From assembly GCA_017857245.1 (NCBI GenBank), contig JAFMDO010000007.1, positions 1 to 38,321 on the forward strand: a stretch of 38,321 nucleotides of DNA. The letters run 5' to 3'. The notes under the pieces are model-generated. The model did no database searches and was not told where the DNA came from. It worked only from the letters and a program-made list of their open reading frames with translations. Every line of letters begins with the position of its first letter. Within the stretch, counting starts at the first letter, position 1. Positions 8,528 to 17,793 of this stretch are shown piece after piece. This DNA comes from Pontimonas sp. GTDB taxonomy: Bacteria; Actinomycetota; Actinomycetes; Actinomycetales; Microbacteriaceae. Made by a program: the position numbers and the translations under genes.

Positions 8528-11038
8528 CTATCCGCGCAAGACAGCGCCGTGACGCTTCGCCGCAAGCGCCACCCCGGCGTCTTTTGCCTCCGTGGCTTCA
8601 CCGGCGGTCAGAGTGCGGTCGCTGGCGCGGAATCGAAGCGCAAAGGTGAGCGAGCGCTCGGAATCTTCCAGGCCAGCACCGCGGTAATCATCAACAAGCG
8701 AAATTGTCTCTAACAGATCGCCTGCGCCCTCGACAAGAGCGGCTCGAATGCTTTCCGCGGGGATGGAAATATCGACCACCAGCGACACATCTTGGGTGGC
8801 TGCGGGGAAAATGGAGAGCGGCCTAGCTTCGTGAGGATCCTGACCCAGCGCAGTGATCAGAGCATCACCGTTGAGATGGAACATCGAAACGCGACGCGGC
8901 AAGTCATGCTCAAGAGCGAGCGAAGGCAACATTTCCCCCACGTAACCGACTGAGGTGTCACCGACCATGAGGTGCGCAAACCGGGTGGGATGGAAAGAGG
9001 GGTGTGCGGCCTGAAGGACACTGAGGTCGCCACCTGCTGCGAAGGCAATGTGATGGGCCGCATCCAGGGCATCTCGAACATCACTGCTCACCGCCTGGGA
9101 AAAGGGCACCCGGTGTGCCCTATTGCCGATGAACACTCCGGCAATGCTCCAGGGTTGATCAGGAACGGAGCGATAAAGCTCGTCCAACACTGTCGGGTCT
9201 GGGCGCGTGTTGCCTGCCGGGATTCCCTCGGTTCCCATTCTGCGATCAGCAGGCGTGAAAACTAACCCTGCTTCAAAGAGGGCGAGCGAGATCATTCCGC
9301 GCGAAAGGTTTCGTTTGGCAGTGTTGAGGAGGCCCGGAAGCAGCGACAACCGCATCCTGTTGATCTGAGCGTCCATCGCATTGTGAAGCTCTACGTCGGT
9401 GGCAGCCCCTTCCACAAAAAGCGCATTTTCCACTGCGCTGAGGAAGGGATAAGACAACACTTCCGTCATTCCCCACGCTGCCAGGCCGTGAGTAATTCGG
9501 CGGCGAGTGGCTTGAGTTTTCGTTAATCCGCGACCTGCCGGCGCAATAGGCAGCGAGGAAGGAATTGTGTCATACCCGACAATGCGCGCGATCTCTTCGA
9601 CAAGACCTGGAACGTCCACGATGTCGGGGCGCCAGGAGGGAGGAGTCACCTCGAGGGTGGCACCCGAACCACCCACGCTCGCGCCAATATCTTCCAAAAT
9701 TCTGCGCGTTTCCGACTCGGAAACGGTGATTCCCACGATGTTTTCGACCGCATCCACAGGGAACACGAGCGTAGCCATGTGCCCGGCACCCTCTGCGATA
9801 ACCCGGGAACCCAGAGTATCCCTGGCTCCCCCGGCATGCTCTTCCAGCAACGCGACCACTCGCTCCGCTGCTGCTTCTGCAACCAGAGGGTCAACTCCTC
9901 TTGCGAAGCGTTTCGACGCTTCGCTGGGCAATTTGTGGCGGCGCTGCGTTCGCGCGATGGAAATCGGTTCAAACCAGGCAGCTTCGATCAGCACCTCAGT
10001 CGTTGAGTCTGAAATTTCGGTGCTGAAACCGCCCATGACCCCGGCGAGCCCAATGGGTCCGGACTCATCGGTAATCAATAGATCTTCAGGATCGAGCGAC
10101 CGCTCTTGAGAATCGAGGGTGACGAGTTTTTCCCCGTGCTTCGCCCGCCTCACGGTTATTCCGCCAGAGAGAGTGCCCAGGTCGTAGGCGTGGATGGGCT
10201 GACCCATTTCCAACATCACATAGTTGGTGACGTCCACGGGAAGGGAGATGGAACGCATGCCGGCAAGCGCCAACCGGGCCACCATAAACGCCGGCGTGGG
10301 CCTGTTGACCGTGATTCCTCGAACCACTCGGGTAACGAATACCCGGCACCCTTCAACGCCCCGGATGGGGGCATCGTCCTGGAGAGTGACGGGGAAACCC
10401 TCACACGCCATGGGAGTCACCGCTGTGGCGGGATCGCGAAAAGCCGCACCCGTAGCGTGATGATATTCCCGGGCAATACCCCTGATGGACAGCGCATATC
10501 CACGATCAGGCGTGACATTCATTTCCACGGCGACATCGTCGAGGCCTAGGAGAGCTAGCGCATTCGTCCCCACCTCGGCGTGAACACCCAGGAGCCCCAG
10601 GCGAAGAATGCCGTCATGGTCTTCACCGAGCCCCAACTCTTTCGCTGAGGCGATCATTCCATCCGAAACGTGGCCATAGGTGGTGCGAGCGCTAATGGCA
10701 AAGGGGCCTGGCAACACGGCACCGGGCAGAGACACGACGACCTGGTCTCCCACTACAAAATTGCTCGCCCCACAGACGATTCCGCGGATAGCGGGGGCCT
10801 CCGGTGTGTCAGTGAGAGACACCCTGACCTGACACCACCGGATGGTTTTGCCGTTTGTTTGGGGCTCGTCCTCGAATTCCAGTATTTCGCCCACCACGAT
10901 GGGTCCCACCAGTTCGAACCGGTGGATTTCTTCTTCTTCCAGACCGATTGACACGAGGGATTCATGGACGTTTTCGGGAGTGACATCCTCCGGTAAATCA
11001 ACGTATTCGGCGAGCCACGACAGGGGAACGCGCATCAC
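8528..11038 (-). CDS. pheT: Phenylalanyl-tRNA synthetase beta subunit
   Basis: Large subunit of the (alpha-beta)2 enzyme that charges tRNA-Phe. The 836-residue protein begins with RVPLSWLAEYVDLP, followed by the OB-fold tRNA-binding domain (about 40-160), the B3/B4 editing region (about 210-400), the B5 domain (about 410-480), the inactive catalytic-like module, and a C-terminal anticodon-binding FDX-ACB domain (about 740-836, beginning around SIFPAATQDVSLVVD). The start overlaps the pheS stop by four bases, so the two subunits are translationally coupled. The first two residues are both Met; either may be used. Confidence 0.97.
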   Translation of the reverse strand: MMRVPLSWLAEYVDLPEDVTPENVHESLVSIGLEEEEIHRFELVGPIVVGEILEFEDEPQTNGKTIRWCQVRVSLTDTPEAPAIRGIVCGASNFVVGDQVVVSLPGAVLPGPFAISARTTYGHVSDGMIASAKELGLGEDHDGILRLGLLGVHAEVGTNALALLGLDDVAVEMNVTPDRGYALSIRGIAREYHHATGAAFRDPATAVTPMACEGFPVTLQDDAPIRGVEGCRVFVTRVVRGITVNRPTPAFMVARLALAGMRSISLPVDVTNYVMLEMGQPIHAYDLGTLSGGITVRRAKHGEKLVTLDSQERSLDPEDLLITDESGPIGLAGVMGGFSTEISDSTTEVLIEAAWFEPISIARTQRRHKLPSEASKRFARGVDPLVAEAAAERVVALLEEHAGGARDTLGSRVIAEGAGHMATLVFPVDAVENIVGITVSESETRRILEDIGASVGGSGATLEVTPPSWRPDIVDVPGLVEEIARIVGYDTIPSSLPIAPAGRGLTKTQATRRRITHGLAAWGMTEVLSYPFLSAVENALFVEGAATDVELHNAMDAQINRMRLSLLPGLLNTAKRNLSRGMISLALFEAGLVFTPADRRMGTEGIPAGNTRPDPTVLDELYRSVPDQPWSIAGVFIGNRAHRVPFSQAVSSDVRDALDAAHHIAFAAGGDLSVLQAAHPSFHPTRFAHLMVGDTSVGYVGEMLPSLALEHDLPRRVSMFHLNGDALITALGQDPHEARPLSIFPAATQDVSLVVDISIPAESIRAALVEGAGDLLETISLVDDYRGAGLEDSERSLTFALRFRASDRTLTAGEATEAKDAGVALAAKRHGAVLRG

Positions 11039-12075
11039 ACCACCATCCCGAACTGTCCGGAGAACCGAACATCACCCTCGACCATGTCTCGCATGTCTTG
11101 AACGTTGTTGCGGAACATCAGTGTGCGCTCAATGCCCATACCAAAAGCAAACCCTTGATACACCTTGGGATCGATCCCCGCCGCCCGCAACACATTGGGG
11201 TTGACCATGCCACAGCCACCCCACTCGATCCAGCGCGCTCCGCCCACAAAAGTGGGGTGCCAAATATCGAGCTCGGCACTGGGCTCGGTGAAAGGGAAAT
11301 AGTTCGCACGCAAACGAATTTTTGCTTCGTCGCCAAACATGGATCGCGCCAAGTGCTCCAAGGTCCCCCGCAGGTGCGCCATGGTGAGGCCCTTATCGAT
11401 GGCGATGCCTTCGATTTGGTGGAACACAGGCGTATGGGTGGCATCGAGTTCATCGGTTCGGTAGACGCGACCTGGCGCCACGACATAGACAGGGAGTTCG
11501 CGGCTCAGTAGCGACCTAATTTGCACCGGTGAGGTGTGGGTTCGCAACAACAGGTGTGATTCCACGGGTTCCACAAAAAAAGTGTCTTGCAAGGCTCGCG
11601 CGGGATGGTCGGCATCGAAGTTGAGTGCGTCGAAATTGAACCATTCATGTTCGAGCTCGGGCCCTTCGGCAATTTCCCACCCCATCGCCACAAAGACATC
11701 AGCCATGTCTTCCATCAAGACGCTGAGGGGATGCCTGGCTCCGGGAGCCCTGCGAATTCCTACCCCTGTCAGATCCAGGGCCTCTGCCGCCAGCAGTTCA
11801 CGCTCTCGCGCCGCGACCAGCTCACCCTCTCTCGACTCGAGTGCTTGCCCCACCGTCGCTCTCGATTCGCCCATCAGTTTTCCGGCCGCCGCTTTTTCGC
11901 TTGCCGGCAGATCGCGAAGAAGTGCGTTCATCTGAGCCAGCGCCGAAGCGTCCCCCACGTGAGCATTTTTTGCAGCCTGGAGCTCTTCTACGGTGGTGGC
12001 TTCGGCGAAGGCCGTCGCGGCAGCCGCAACGGCGGCGGCGGCGTTTTCTGGCGAAATAGCTTTATTGGCTGACAC
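11035..12075 (-). CDS. pheS: Phenylalanyl-tRNA synthetase alpha subunit
   Basis: Catalytic subunit of PheRS. The N-terminal coiled-coil (about 1-95) is followed by the class II core: GARHPLSVLMEDM, motif 2 region (RVYRTDELDATHTPVFHQIEG, split over the strand-loop-strand) and motif 3 (GFAFGMGIERTLM). The frame is open to a TTG at 12084; I prefer the GTG at 12075, which gives a 346-residue protein starting MSANKAISPENA and lies nine bases downstream of a TAGACT -10-like element (12084-12089). Neither start has a Shine-Dalgarno. It lies downstream of the RNA methyltransferase gene, as in many actinobacteria. Confidence 0.95.
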   Translation of the reverse strand: MSANKAISPENAAAAVAAAATAFAEATTVEELQAAKNAHVGDASALAQMNALLRDLPASEKAAAGKLMGESRATVGQALESREGELVAARERELLAAEALDLTGVGIRRAPGARHPLSVLMEDMADVFVAMGWEIAEGPELEHEWFNFDALNFDADHPARALQDTFFVEPVESHLLLRTHTSPVQIRSLLSRELPVYVVAPGRVYRTDELDATHTPVFHQIEGIAIDKGLTMAHLRGTLEHLARSMFGDEAKIRLRANYFPFTEPSAELDIWHPTFVGGARWIEWGGCGMVNPNVLRAAGIDPKVYQGFAFGMGIERTLMFRNNVQDMRDMVEGDVRFSGQFGMVV

Positions 12076-12117
12076 GAGCGCCAAGTCTACCGGGGAGGAT
12101 GAATGCCACCTGCGTTG

Positions 12118-12918
12118 TTAGCCGTGCTGGGCAAAAGCGGTCTGATACAAGCAGAGTGCTGCGGCGGTTTGTAGACTCAGGGACTCTGCCTGGCCAAAGA
12201 TGGGCACGGATATTCGTTTGTCTGCCAGGGCCGCGTCCTCCTCACTCAAGCCATGGGCTTCGTTTCCAAAAACCCAAGCAATGGGCGCGGCGAGGCCGTC
12301 GGATTGAGCAAGCTCATAAATGCTGTCGCCCTGAGCCTCGGTCGCGCACACAGTAAGCCCTGCCGCTGTGAGCCCCGACACGACCTCCGCCAGCTCGACC
12401 CCGGTAACTATCGGGATATGAAACACGCTTCCGGTGGTTGCACGAACCACTTTCGGGTTGAAGGGGTCCACGCTCTCTGCGGTCAAAATGACGGCACTGG
12501 CCCCCGCTGCATCCGCACTGCGGATGATGTTCCCAATATTTCCTGGATCCTTAACCCGGTGAAGTACCGCAATATTGCGGGGGTTTGAGCCCAGCACCGA
12601 AGCCAAAGAGGTATTCACAAACTGGGACACACACACCACCCCTTGAGGCGTGACCGTGTCAGAGAGCGCCGCCACCACTTCTTCGCTCGCAAGTGTGATG
12701 TCTATGCCTGCGCCCTGGGCCAGAGTCACAAGATCAGTGTTTCGCTCGGCGCTCGCAGGTGTCAGGAAGAGATCCACCACCGACTCAGGGCGATGCTTCA
12801 AGGCCTCCCTGGTGGCTTGCGGTCCTTCCACGAGGAAGAGCTGTGCCGCTTGACGCTTGGATTTGTGGGAAAGCTTCGATACTGCGCGGACACGGGGTGA
12901 GCGGGGGTTATCCAACAC
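12118..12918 (-). CDS. TrmH/SpoU-family RNA 2'-O-methyltransferase
   Basis: Predicted S-adenosylmethionine-dependent ribose methyltransferase of the SPOUT superfamily acting on rRNA or tRNA. The N-terminal substrate-binding domain (about 1-100; LFLVEGPQATREAL) precedes the trefoil-knot catalytic domain with motif 1 DPGNIGNIIRSADAAGA, motif 2 WVFGNEAHGLS and motif 3 VPIFGQAESLSLQTAAAL. The asparagine and arginine of motif 1 and the glutamate of motif 3 are present. The exact target nucleotide cannot be told. The 266-residue length is normal. The GTG start has TAGATT (12925-12930) six bases upstream, fitting a leaderless transcript that restarts transcription after the rplT terminator. Confidence 0.9.
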   Translation of the reverse strand: MLDNPRSPRVRAVSKLSHKSKRQAAQLFLVEGPQATREALKHRPESVVDLFLTPASAERNTDLVTLAQGAGIDITLASEEVVAALSDTVTPQGVVCVSQFVNTSLASVLGSNPRNIAVLHRVKDPGNIGNIIRSADAAGASAVILTAESVDPFNPKVVRATTGSVFHIPIVTGVELAEVVSGLTAAGLTVCATEAQGDSIYELAQSDGLAAPIAWVFGNEAHGLSEEDAALADKRISVPIFGQAESLSLQTAAALCLYQTAFAQHG

Positions 12919-12924
12919 ATGACA

Positions 12925-12930
12925 AATCTA
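12925..12930 (-). promoter_or_regulatory. Candidate -10 element for the RNA methyltransferase gene (leaderless)
   Basis: TAGATT followed by six bases and the GTG start. It supports both the chosen start and a separate promoter downstream of the rplT terminator. Confidence 0.5.
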
Positions 12931-12965
12931 GGGGTCCACGGCGGGGAATCCTTCACGACTCACAC

Positions 12966-13002
12966 AAAAAACACCCCCAACGCCAGGCGCTGGGGGTGTT
13001 TT
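12966..13002 (-). terminator. Strong intrinsic terminator after rplT
   Basis: Perfect 12-bp stem (12968-12979 with 12991-13002, AAAACACCCCCA/TGGGGGTGTTTT) and an 11-base loop. On the minus strand it ends in a T tract, and on the plus strand it also ends in TTTT, so it could work both ways. It follows the rplT stop by a few bases and closes the infC-rpmI-rplT operon. Confidence 0.9.
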
Positions 13003-13008
13003 GAGGTC

Positions 13009-13395
13009 CTAGGACTTGACTGCAGGAGCAGAGGTGTCCTTGGGTAGAGCCTTCTTTGCTTCGGCCACCAAGGTGGCGAAGGCGGTGGGTTCGTTCACCG
13101 CGAGCTCAGCGAGCATCCGGCGGTCAACTTCAATACCGGCAAGGCCAAGGCCCTGGATAAAGCGGTTGTAGGTCAGGCCGTTGGCACGTGAGCCGGCGTT
13201 GATGCGCTGAATCCAGAGGCGACGGAAGTCCCCCTTGCGCTGGCGGCGATCCCGGTAGCTGTAGACGAGCGAGTGAATAACCTGCTCTTTTGCCTTCCGG
13301 TACAAACGCGAGCGCTGCCCGCGGTAGCCCGAAGCGCGTTCGAGGATAACCCGACGCTTTTTGTGTGCGTTAACCGCATTCTTTACACGTGCCAT
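13009..13395 (-). CDS. rplT: 50S ribosomal protein L20
   Basis: Early-assembly 23S rRNA-binding protein of the large subunit. The 128-residue product starts [15 protein letters not shown] and contains the family hallmarks [20 protein letters not shown] and the [17 protein letters not shown] segment. It is basic and highly conserved. It is the last gene of infC-rpmI-rplT, 27 bases after rpmI, and is followed at once by a strong terminator. In several bacteria L20 represses this operon through its leader; no L20-binding mimic was identified with certainty here. Confidence 0.98.
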   Translation of the reverse strand: MARVKNAVNAHKKRRVILERASGYRGQRSRLYRKAKEQVIHSLVYSYRDRRQRKGDFRRLWIQRINAGSRANGLTYNRFIQGLGLAGIEVDRRMLAELAVNEPTAFATLVAEAKKALPKDTSAPAVKS

Positions 13396-13422
13396 GATCT
13401 TTGTCCTTCGTTTCGTTCAGGT

Positions 13423-13617
13423 CTACTTGGCGAGCAATTTCTTGATGACTTTGGCGTTCGCCGGCGCAAGAACCTGCTCTTGGTTGAGGCGACGAGTCAC
13501 TCGGCTGGACTTCTTTTCGAGGTTGTGGCGCATTCCAGCACCCTGTTTCATGATTTTTCCGGATCCGGTTACCTTGAAGCGCTTCTTGGCGCCGGAATGG
13601 CTCTTCTGCTTAGGCAT
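13423..13617 (-). CDS. rpmI: 50S ribosomal protein L35
   Basis: Small basic large-subunit protein of 64 residues, starting [21 protein letters not shown], with the family pattern of a Lys/Arg-rich N terminus and the C-terminal helix [12 protein letters not shown]. The ATG overlaps the end of infC by eight bases, consistent with translational coupling within the operon. Confidence 0.97.
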   Translation of the reverse strand: MPKQKSHSGAKKRFKVTGSGKIMKQGAGMRHNLEKKSSRVTRRLNQEQVLAPANAKVIKKLLAK

Positions 13618-14350
13618 CTGTCTCTTCCTTCTTTTCTTTGGCCTTGGCGGCCGGTTTCTTTGCTGCCGGTTTCTTCTGGGCTGCCGGAGCCGCTTTTTTC
13701 ACTGCGGCTTTCGCGGGTGGCTTTTCGGTAGCGGGGGCTTTTTCGGCGACAGGGGGTGCTTCTTTGGCGACGGGCTCGACTGCTTTTGCGGAGGCCTGGC
13801 TTCGAGCTTTTTCTTTTGCCTGTGCCGCCTTTGCATCTGCTTTGGATTTCATCGGCCCGATGACCATCACCATGTTGCGACCATCAATGGTCGGGGTAAA
13901 TTCCACGACCCCGAACTCTGAGACGTCTTCGGCGAATCTCTGCAACAAGCGCACACCCTGCTCAGGTCTGGACTGTTCGCGACCGCGGAACAAAATCATG
14001 GCTTTGACTTTGTCGCCGGCTTTGAGGAACGTTTCCGCGCGCTTGCGCTTGGTTTCGTAGTCGTGGGTGTCGATTTTTAGACGAAAACGAACCTCTTTGA
14101 GAATCGTGTTTGCCTGGTTCTTTCGAGCTTCTTTAGCTTTTTGCGCTGCCTCGTACTTGTACTTGCCGTAGTCCATAACTTTGACTACGGGTGGGTTCGA
14201 ATTGGGGGAAACTTCCACCAAATCAAGGTCAGCTTCTTGAGCTAAGCGCAGAGCAATGTCTACGCGGACCACTCCGACCTGTTCCCCTTCGGGCCCCACG
14301 AGGCGAACCTCGGTGGCACGAATGCGGTCGTTAATCCTCGGATCGCTGAT
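13610..14350 (-). CDS. infC: Translation initiation factor IF-3, probable ATC start
   Basis: IF-3 binds the 30S subunit, prevents premature 50S joining and checks start codons. The N domain starts [19 protein letters not shown], followed by [13 protein letters not shown] in the linker and the C domain (about 85-170). A Lys/Ala/Pro-rich tail of about 65 residues follows, common in actinobacteria. The frame is open to 14509, but conserved sequence starts exactly at an ATC codon (14350-14348) placed six bases after a perfect AAGGAG (14362-14357). I take this as the start, giving 246 residues. A non-AUG start in infC is known from E. coli (AUU) and allows IF-3 to repress itself. The alternative is a GTG at 14371 without a Shine-Dalgarno. 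Confidence 0.93.
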   Translation of the reverse strand: MSDPRINDRIRATEVRLVGPEGEQVGVVRVDIALRLAQEADLDLVEVSPNSNPPVVKVMDYGKYKYEAAQKAKEARKNQANTILKEVRFRLKIDTHDYETKRKRAETFLKAGDKVKAMILFRGREQSRPEQGVRLLQRFAEDVSEFGVVEFTPTIDGRNMVMVIGPMKSKADAKAAQAKEKARSQASAKAVEPVAKEAPPVAEKAPATEKPPAKAAVKKAAPAAQKKPAAKKPAAKAKEKKEETDA

Positions 14351-14356
14351 GCGGAG

Positions 14357-14362
14357 CTCCTT
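14357..14362 (-). promoter_or_regulatory. Ribosome-binding site deciding the infC start
   Basis: AAGGAG on the minus strand, six bases before ATC at 14350. It falls inside the longer frame, so it would be wasted if GTG 14371 were used. This is the main argument for an ATC start. Confidence 0.7.
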
Positions 14363-14402
14363 CTGTTTCACGGACTCAGTGCGCGAAAGCAGAATTACAT
14401 CC

Positions 14403-14448
14403 CACAGAAAACTGTGCCGCACCCTTAACGCTGTGAATCGTGATTCAC
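14403..14448 (-). promoter_or_regulatory. Two dyads in the infC leader
   Basis: CACAG-AAAA-CTGTG (14403-14416; TTTT loop in the RNA) and GTGAATC-GT-GATTCAC (14433-14448) lie upstream of infC. The first could fold as a small hairpin; the second, with a two-base centre, looks more like a protein-binding site. Function is unknown; an operon control element is possible. Confidence 0.3.
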
Positions 14449-14592
14449 GGAGTACAACGACCCGGTAGCCTTGGTCTCCCAGGCACACGCGGGTGGGAGG
14501 TTTCTCCACTTTCGCTTGTTCCCTACTCTAGGAGTAGCGAACGGCTAAGAGTAGCAGTGTTTGACACATCTGGCGAGCGAAATGAGATAACG

Positions 14593-14931
14593 GTGAACAA
14601 CGAGTCCCTGGAAGACCTCGGTCGGGATATTGGCGAAGTGCCCGCTGTGGAAGTCATCACCACGGTTGCGGTCCACCTCCTCTCCGCCGCTGCCGTCAAG
14701 TGTGGCCTATCGGATAATCCCGAGGAAGAAACGGACCTTGCCGAGGCCCGCAAGCTCATTTCTGCTCTTGCTGGTCTTGTCGTGGCCGCAGCGCCTGAAA
14801 TCGGAGATCATCACGCCAGGAGTTTGAGGGATGGCTTGCGGTCCGTTCAACTCGCCTTCCGCGAGGCATCCACCCACCCTGATGCTCCCGGAGCCGGACC
14901 GGGCGAAAAATACACCGGAGCGGTCAACTAA
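14593..14931 (+). CDS. DUF1844 domain protein
   Basis: Short conserved actinobacterial protein of unknown function. The 112 residues contain the family core RDIGEVPAVEVITTVAVHL, SAAAVKCGL, ARKLISALAGLVVAAAPEI and the C-terminal GPGEKYTG. It is predicted soluble and mostly helical. The frame is open upstream to 14440, but the GTG at 14593 starts just before the conserved part and has a weak GAGA purine stretch five bases upstream. A TTGACA lies at 14561-14566 and may be its -35. It is divergent from infC and converges on the SseB-like gene with a four-base overlap (CTAA), a neighbourhood conserved in actinobacteria. Confidence 0.88.
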   Translation: MNNESLEDLGRDIGEVPAVEVITTVAVHLLSAAAVKCGLSDNPEEETDLAEARKLISALAGLVVAAAPEIGDHHARSLRDGLRSVQLAFREASTHPDAPGAGPGEKYTGAVN

Positions 14932-15716
14932 GCAGCAACGACCTTCACGCCGATCCCATCGACACGGTCGGCGAGAACCGCACTTTTGCCCCACTCCATG
15001 CTCAGGCGAGCCAGGCGATGGTGCAGCTCTGTGGCGTCAAGCCCCGGCTGGGCCGCGAGTATCACCAACACTTCGGGTCCCGCGAGCACAAAACCAGGAT
15101 CACCCGTGGTGACCAAAGCAATCTCGACCCACTCAGACTCCTTCGCCACGGCATCGTGCAGAGCAGCCACTACCTGTTGGTCAACACAGGCTGGAACATA
15201 AGCATCCCCCGTGGCGAGGGCTCTAATGGCCCCTCGCCGAAGCGTCAGGGACCGTGGCGTGCCCGGGTTGAGCACGAGAAGCCCTAGCCCATCGCTGGCT
15301 GCAGCAAGTGCTGCTTGTTGCGCCGAAACAGGAATGGGCCTGGCTTCGGTGTTCCACTGAATCATCGAGGCAACATCGCTAAAAATGGGTGACACCGCGC
15401 GCCCATCAGGGCCTTCGAGGTGAAGAATGGAGAGTTCTTGACTTTTTTCCTGCAACGCATCTTCTTCGGTGGTATCCCAACCACCTGCGTGCGCCATGAG
15501 AGGTGCCAGCACTCTCGCTCCTCGCAACGCGTCAAGAAGTTCTACGATCGGGCGCGCCGCCACCACCTCACCAGCAGCCGAGGTGTCAGGGCTGAAAAAG
15601 TGATCGAGCGCGAGCGCTAGTTCACTGCCACAATCGCCCGAATCGCTTGCGTGGGGATTGGGCGCGAAGGCCCTACCTTCAAAAGGCTGCCCGGCAGAAT
15701 CAGTGCCCGGCGACAT
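14928..15716 (-). CDS. SseB family protein
   Basis: Protein of 262 residues with an SseB-type N-terminal domain: the segments [15 protein letters not shown]-like (here [16 protein letters not shown]) and [13 protein letters not shown] fit the family, and a second related half covers the C terminus. SseB proteins have no settled function in actinobacteria; the name comes from an unrelated enterobacterial effector chaperone context. The frame is open upstream into hisA, but the ATG at 15716 has GAGG at a proper distance and overlaps the priA stop by 17 bases, so it is the likely start, coupled to priA translation. No membrane segment or signal peptide is seen. Confidence 0.8.
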   Translation of the reverse strand: MSPGTDSAGQPFEGRAFAPNPHASDSGDCGSELALALDHFFSPDTSAAGEVVAARPIVELLDALRGARVLAPLMAHAGGWDTTEEDALQEKSQELSILHLEGPDGRAVSPIFSDVASMIQWNTEARPIPVSAQQAALAAASDGLGLLVLNPGTPRSLTLRRGAIRALATGDAYVPACVDQQVVAALHDAVAKESEWVEIALVTTGDPGFVLAGPEVLVILAAQPGLDATELHHRLARLSMEWGKSAVLADRVDGIGVKVVAA

Positions 15717-16449
15717 CCAACGCCTCGACGAGGTTGAAGGCTCCCGCGTAGAGAGCTTTGCCGAGGATCGCACCCTCGAGTCCAAGAGGAACGAGTTCCC
15801 GGAGCTCGGCAATATCGTCCAACGAAGCGATACCCCCTGAGGCCACTACCGGGTGGTCTGTTGCCGCCAATACTTGCCGAAGGAGGTCCGTGTTAGGACC
15901 CTTCATCGTTCCATCCTTGGTGACGTCGGTGACGACATATCGCGCACACCCGCATTTGTTGAGGCGCTCCAGAGTGTGGAACAGGCTGCCGCCCTCTTGG
16001 GTCCAGCCTCGTGCAGCTAGTGTCTCACCGCGCACGTCAAGTCCCACGGCAACCGCCTCGCCATATTCAGAAATCACGTGAGCGGTCCACTCAGGGTTTT
16101 CCAAAGCAGCCGTGCCCAAGTTAACTCGGACGGCTCCCGTGGAGAGCGCATCTTTTAGCGACTGGTCATCGCGGATGCCACCAGAGAGCTCCACGTTGAC
16201 GCGTTTGCCCACGGCTTTGACCACTCGTCTAATGACGGCTTTGTTATTGCCGCGCCCAAAGGCGGCGTCAAGATCTACGAGGTGGAGCCACTGCGCCCCC
16301 TGGCGCATCCACTCTTCAGCCGCCTCCACCGGATCACCGTAAGACGTTTCGGTCCCCGCCTCCCCCTGGGTCAGACGGACAGCTTTCCCACCGGATACAT
16401 CAACCGCAGGGAGCAGGACTAAAGAGGGGGATTGAGAGAACTCGTTCAT
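15700..16449 (-). CDS. priA: Bifunctional phosphoribosyl isomerase A (HisA/TrpF)
   Basis: Beta/alpha-barrel isomerase acting on ProFAR in histidine synthesis; in actinobacteria the same enzyme usually also isomerises phosphoribosyl anthranilate in tryptophan synthesis. The product (249 residues from ATG 16449) has [19 protein letters not shown] with the first catalytic Asp, the phosphate-binding ELSGGIRDD and the second-half [15 protein letters not shown] with the second catalytic Asp, then [21 protein letters not shown] fits the PriA rather than plain HisA pattern (family knowledge). The open frame reaches 16509, but M at 16449 fits the family start. A 94-base gap separates it from hisH. Confidence 0.94.
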   Translation of the reverse strand: MNEFSQSPSLVLLPAVDVSGGKAVRLTQGEAGTETSYGDPVEAAEEWMRQGAQWLHLVDLDAAFGRGNNKAVIRRVVKAVGKRVNVELSGGIRDDQSLKDALSTGAVRVNLGTAALENPEWTAHVISEYGEAVAVGLDVRGETLAARGWTQEGGSLFHTLERLNKCGCARYVVTDVTKDGTMKGPNTDLLRQVLAATDHPVVASGGIASLDDIAELRELVPLGLEGAILGKALYAGAFNLVEALDVAGH

Positions 16450-16543
16450 AGTGGGGTGGGGGTATCTAACTGTCAGTCCGGGTCGATGTGGTGTTCCGCG
16501 CGCAAGCACCCGACTCTACTCCCATTGAATCAAACGGTCCATG

Positions 16544-17182
16544 TCAGGCACCCGCGAGCGATGTCACCCAGTTGCGCAAGAGGTGGATGCCAGCGGGGCC
16601 AGATTTTTCGGGGTGGAATTGGGTGGCGCTCAGTGGTCCATTTTCCACCGCTGCCACAAAGTCTTGACCGTGGTGAGACCAGGTCACCGATGGCGGAGGG
16701 AGCGTCCCGGAGGGTTCCATGCTCCAGCTCTTGAGCGAGTAGGAATGCACGAAATAAAACCGCTCGTCTTCCACCCCGCGAAACAGGGAGCTGCCGTGAG
16801 GTGGTGTCACCGTATTCCACCCCATGTGAGGCAAAATAGCGGCTTCCAACTTTTCCACTATTCCTGGCCATTGGCCGAGGCCTTCGGTACTCACGCCGTG
16901 TTCGACTCCGCCCTCACACATCACCTGGAGTCCCACACAAATTCCTAAGACCGGACGGGAGCCCGCCAGCCGCTTTTCGATCAACGAATCACCACCCACC
17001 GCTTTCAACGCCGACATCACGGTGGCGAAGGCCCCCACCCCCGGCACTACGAGGCCTTCAGCCTCTCGGGCCACGGTCGCATCATTGGTTAGTGTCACCT
17101 CGGCACCCGCAGCCTCCAGTGCCTTCAGCGCGGAATGAACGTTGCCCGAACCGTAGTCAAAGACCACCACACGAGGTGACAC
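16544..17182 (-). CDS. hisH: Imidazole glycerol phosphate synthase, glutaminase subunit
   Basis: Class I glutamine amidotransferase that delivers ammonia to HisF. The 212-residue protein has [10 protein letters not shown] at its start, the oxyanion strand VVPGVGAF (HisH-type), the nucleophile in GICVGLQ (Cys about 82) and the catalytic His/Glu in QFHPEKSG. The GTG start is two bases after the hisB stop. Its partner hisF is not in this window; in related actinobacteria hisF often lies elsewhere, so this alone is not unusual. Confidence 0.96.
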   Translation of the reverse strand: MSPRVVVFDYGSGNVHSALKALEAAGAEVTLTNDATVAREAEGLVVPGVGAFATVMSALKAVGGDSLIEKRLAGSRPVLGICVGLQVMCEGGVEHGVSTEGLGQWPGIVEKLEAAILPHMGWNTVTPPHGSSLFRGVEDERFYFVHSYSLKSWSMEPSGTLPPPSVTWSHHGQDFVAAVENGPLSATQFHPEKSGPAGIHLLRNWVTSLAGA

Positions 17183-17184
17183 GA

Positions 17185-17793
17185 CTAAAGAGCACCCTTT
17201 GTGGAGGGAATCCCTGACACACGATTGTCCCGAGCCACGGCCAAGCGGAGCGCCCGGGCAAAAGCTTTGAACTCTGCTTCTGCAATGTGGTGGGGATCTC
17301 TGCCATCGAGCACGGTGATGTGAACGGTGAGGTGGGCGTGCATGGTGATGGCCTCAAACACGTGTCTCACCAGCGAACCGGTGAAATGCCCCCCAATGGC
17401 GTGGTATTCAAAACCCTCCGGTTCGCCGGTGTGAACTAAATAGGGTCTGCCAGAGACATCAACAACGGCACGCGCAAGCGCATCATCAAGAGGCACCAGG
17501 GCATCCCCGTAACGACCAATTCCTGACTTATCTCCCAGGGCTTCTCGTAAGGCCTGACCCAGGACGATGGCGGTGTCTTCCACCGTGTGGTGCACATCGA
17601 TTTCAGTGTCGCCATGGGCAGAAACTTCTAAATCGATCAGCGAGTGCTTAGACAACGCCGTCAACATGTGGTCAAAAAACGGCACCGTCGTCGAAATCGT
17701 CGACTTCCCGGTGCCGTCAAGATTGAGCGAGACGCGAACACTGGACTCTGAAGTGGCACGCTCGATGAGCGCGGTTCGTGGGGACGTGTTCAC
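17185..17793 (-). CDS. hisB: Imidazoleglycerol-phosphate dehydratase
   Basis: Mn-dependent dehydration of imidazole glycerol phosphate. The 202-residue protein is the stand-alone form without the histidinol phosphatase domain. It carries PFFDHML, the metal-binding [14 protein letters not shown] and the mirrored C-terminal half with HAHLTVH and [12 protein letters not shown]. The GTG start overlaps the hisC stop by four bases (GTGA). Confidence 0.97.
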   Translation of the reverse strand: MNTSPRTALIERATSESSVRVSLNLDGTGKSTISTTVPFFDHMLTALSKHSLIDLEVSAHGDTEIDVHHTVEDTAIVLGQALREALGDKSGIGRYGDALVPLDDALARAVVDVSGRPYLVHTGEPEGFEYHAIGGHFTGSLVRHVFEAITMHAHLTVHITVLDGRDPHHIAEAEFKAFARALRLAVARDNRVSGIPSTKGAL

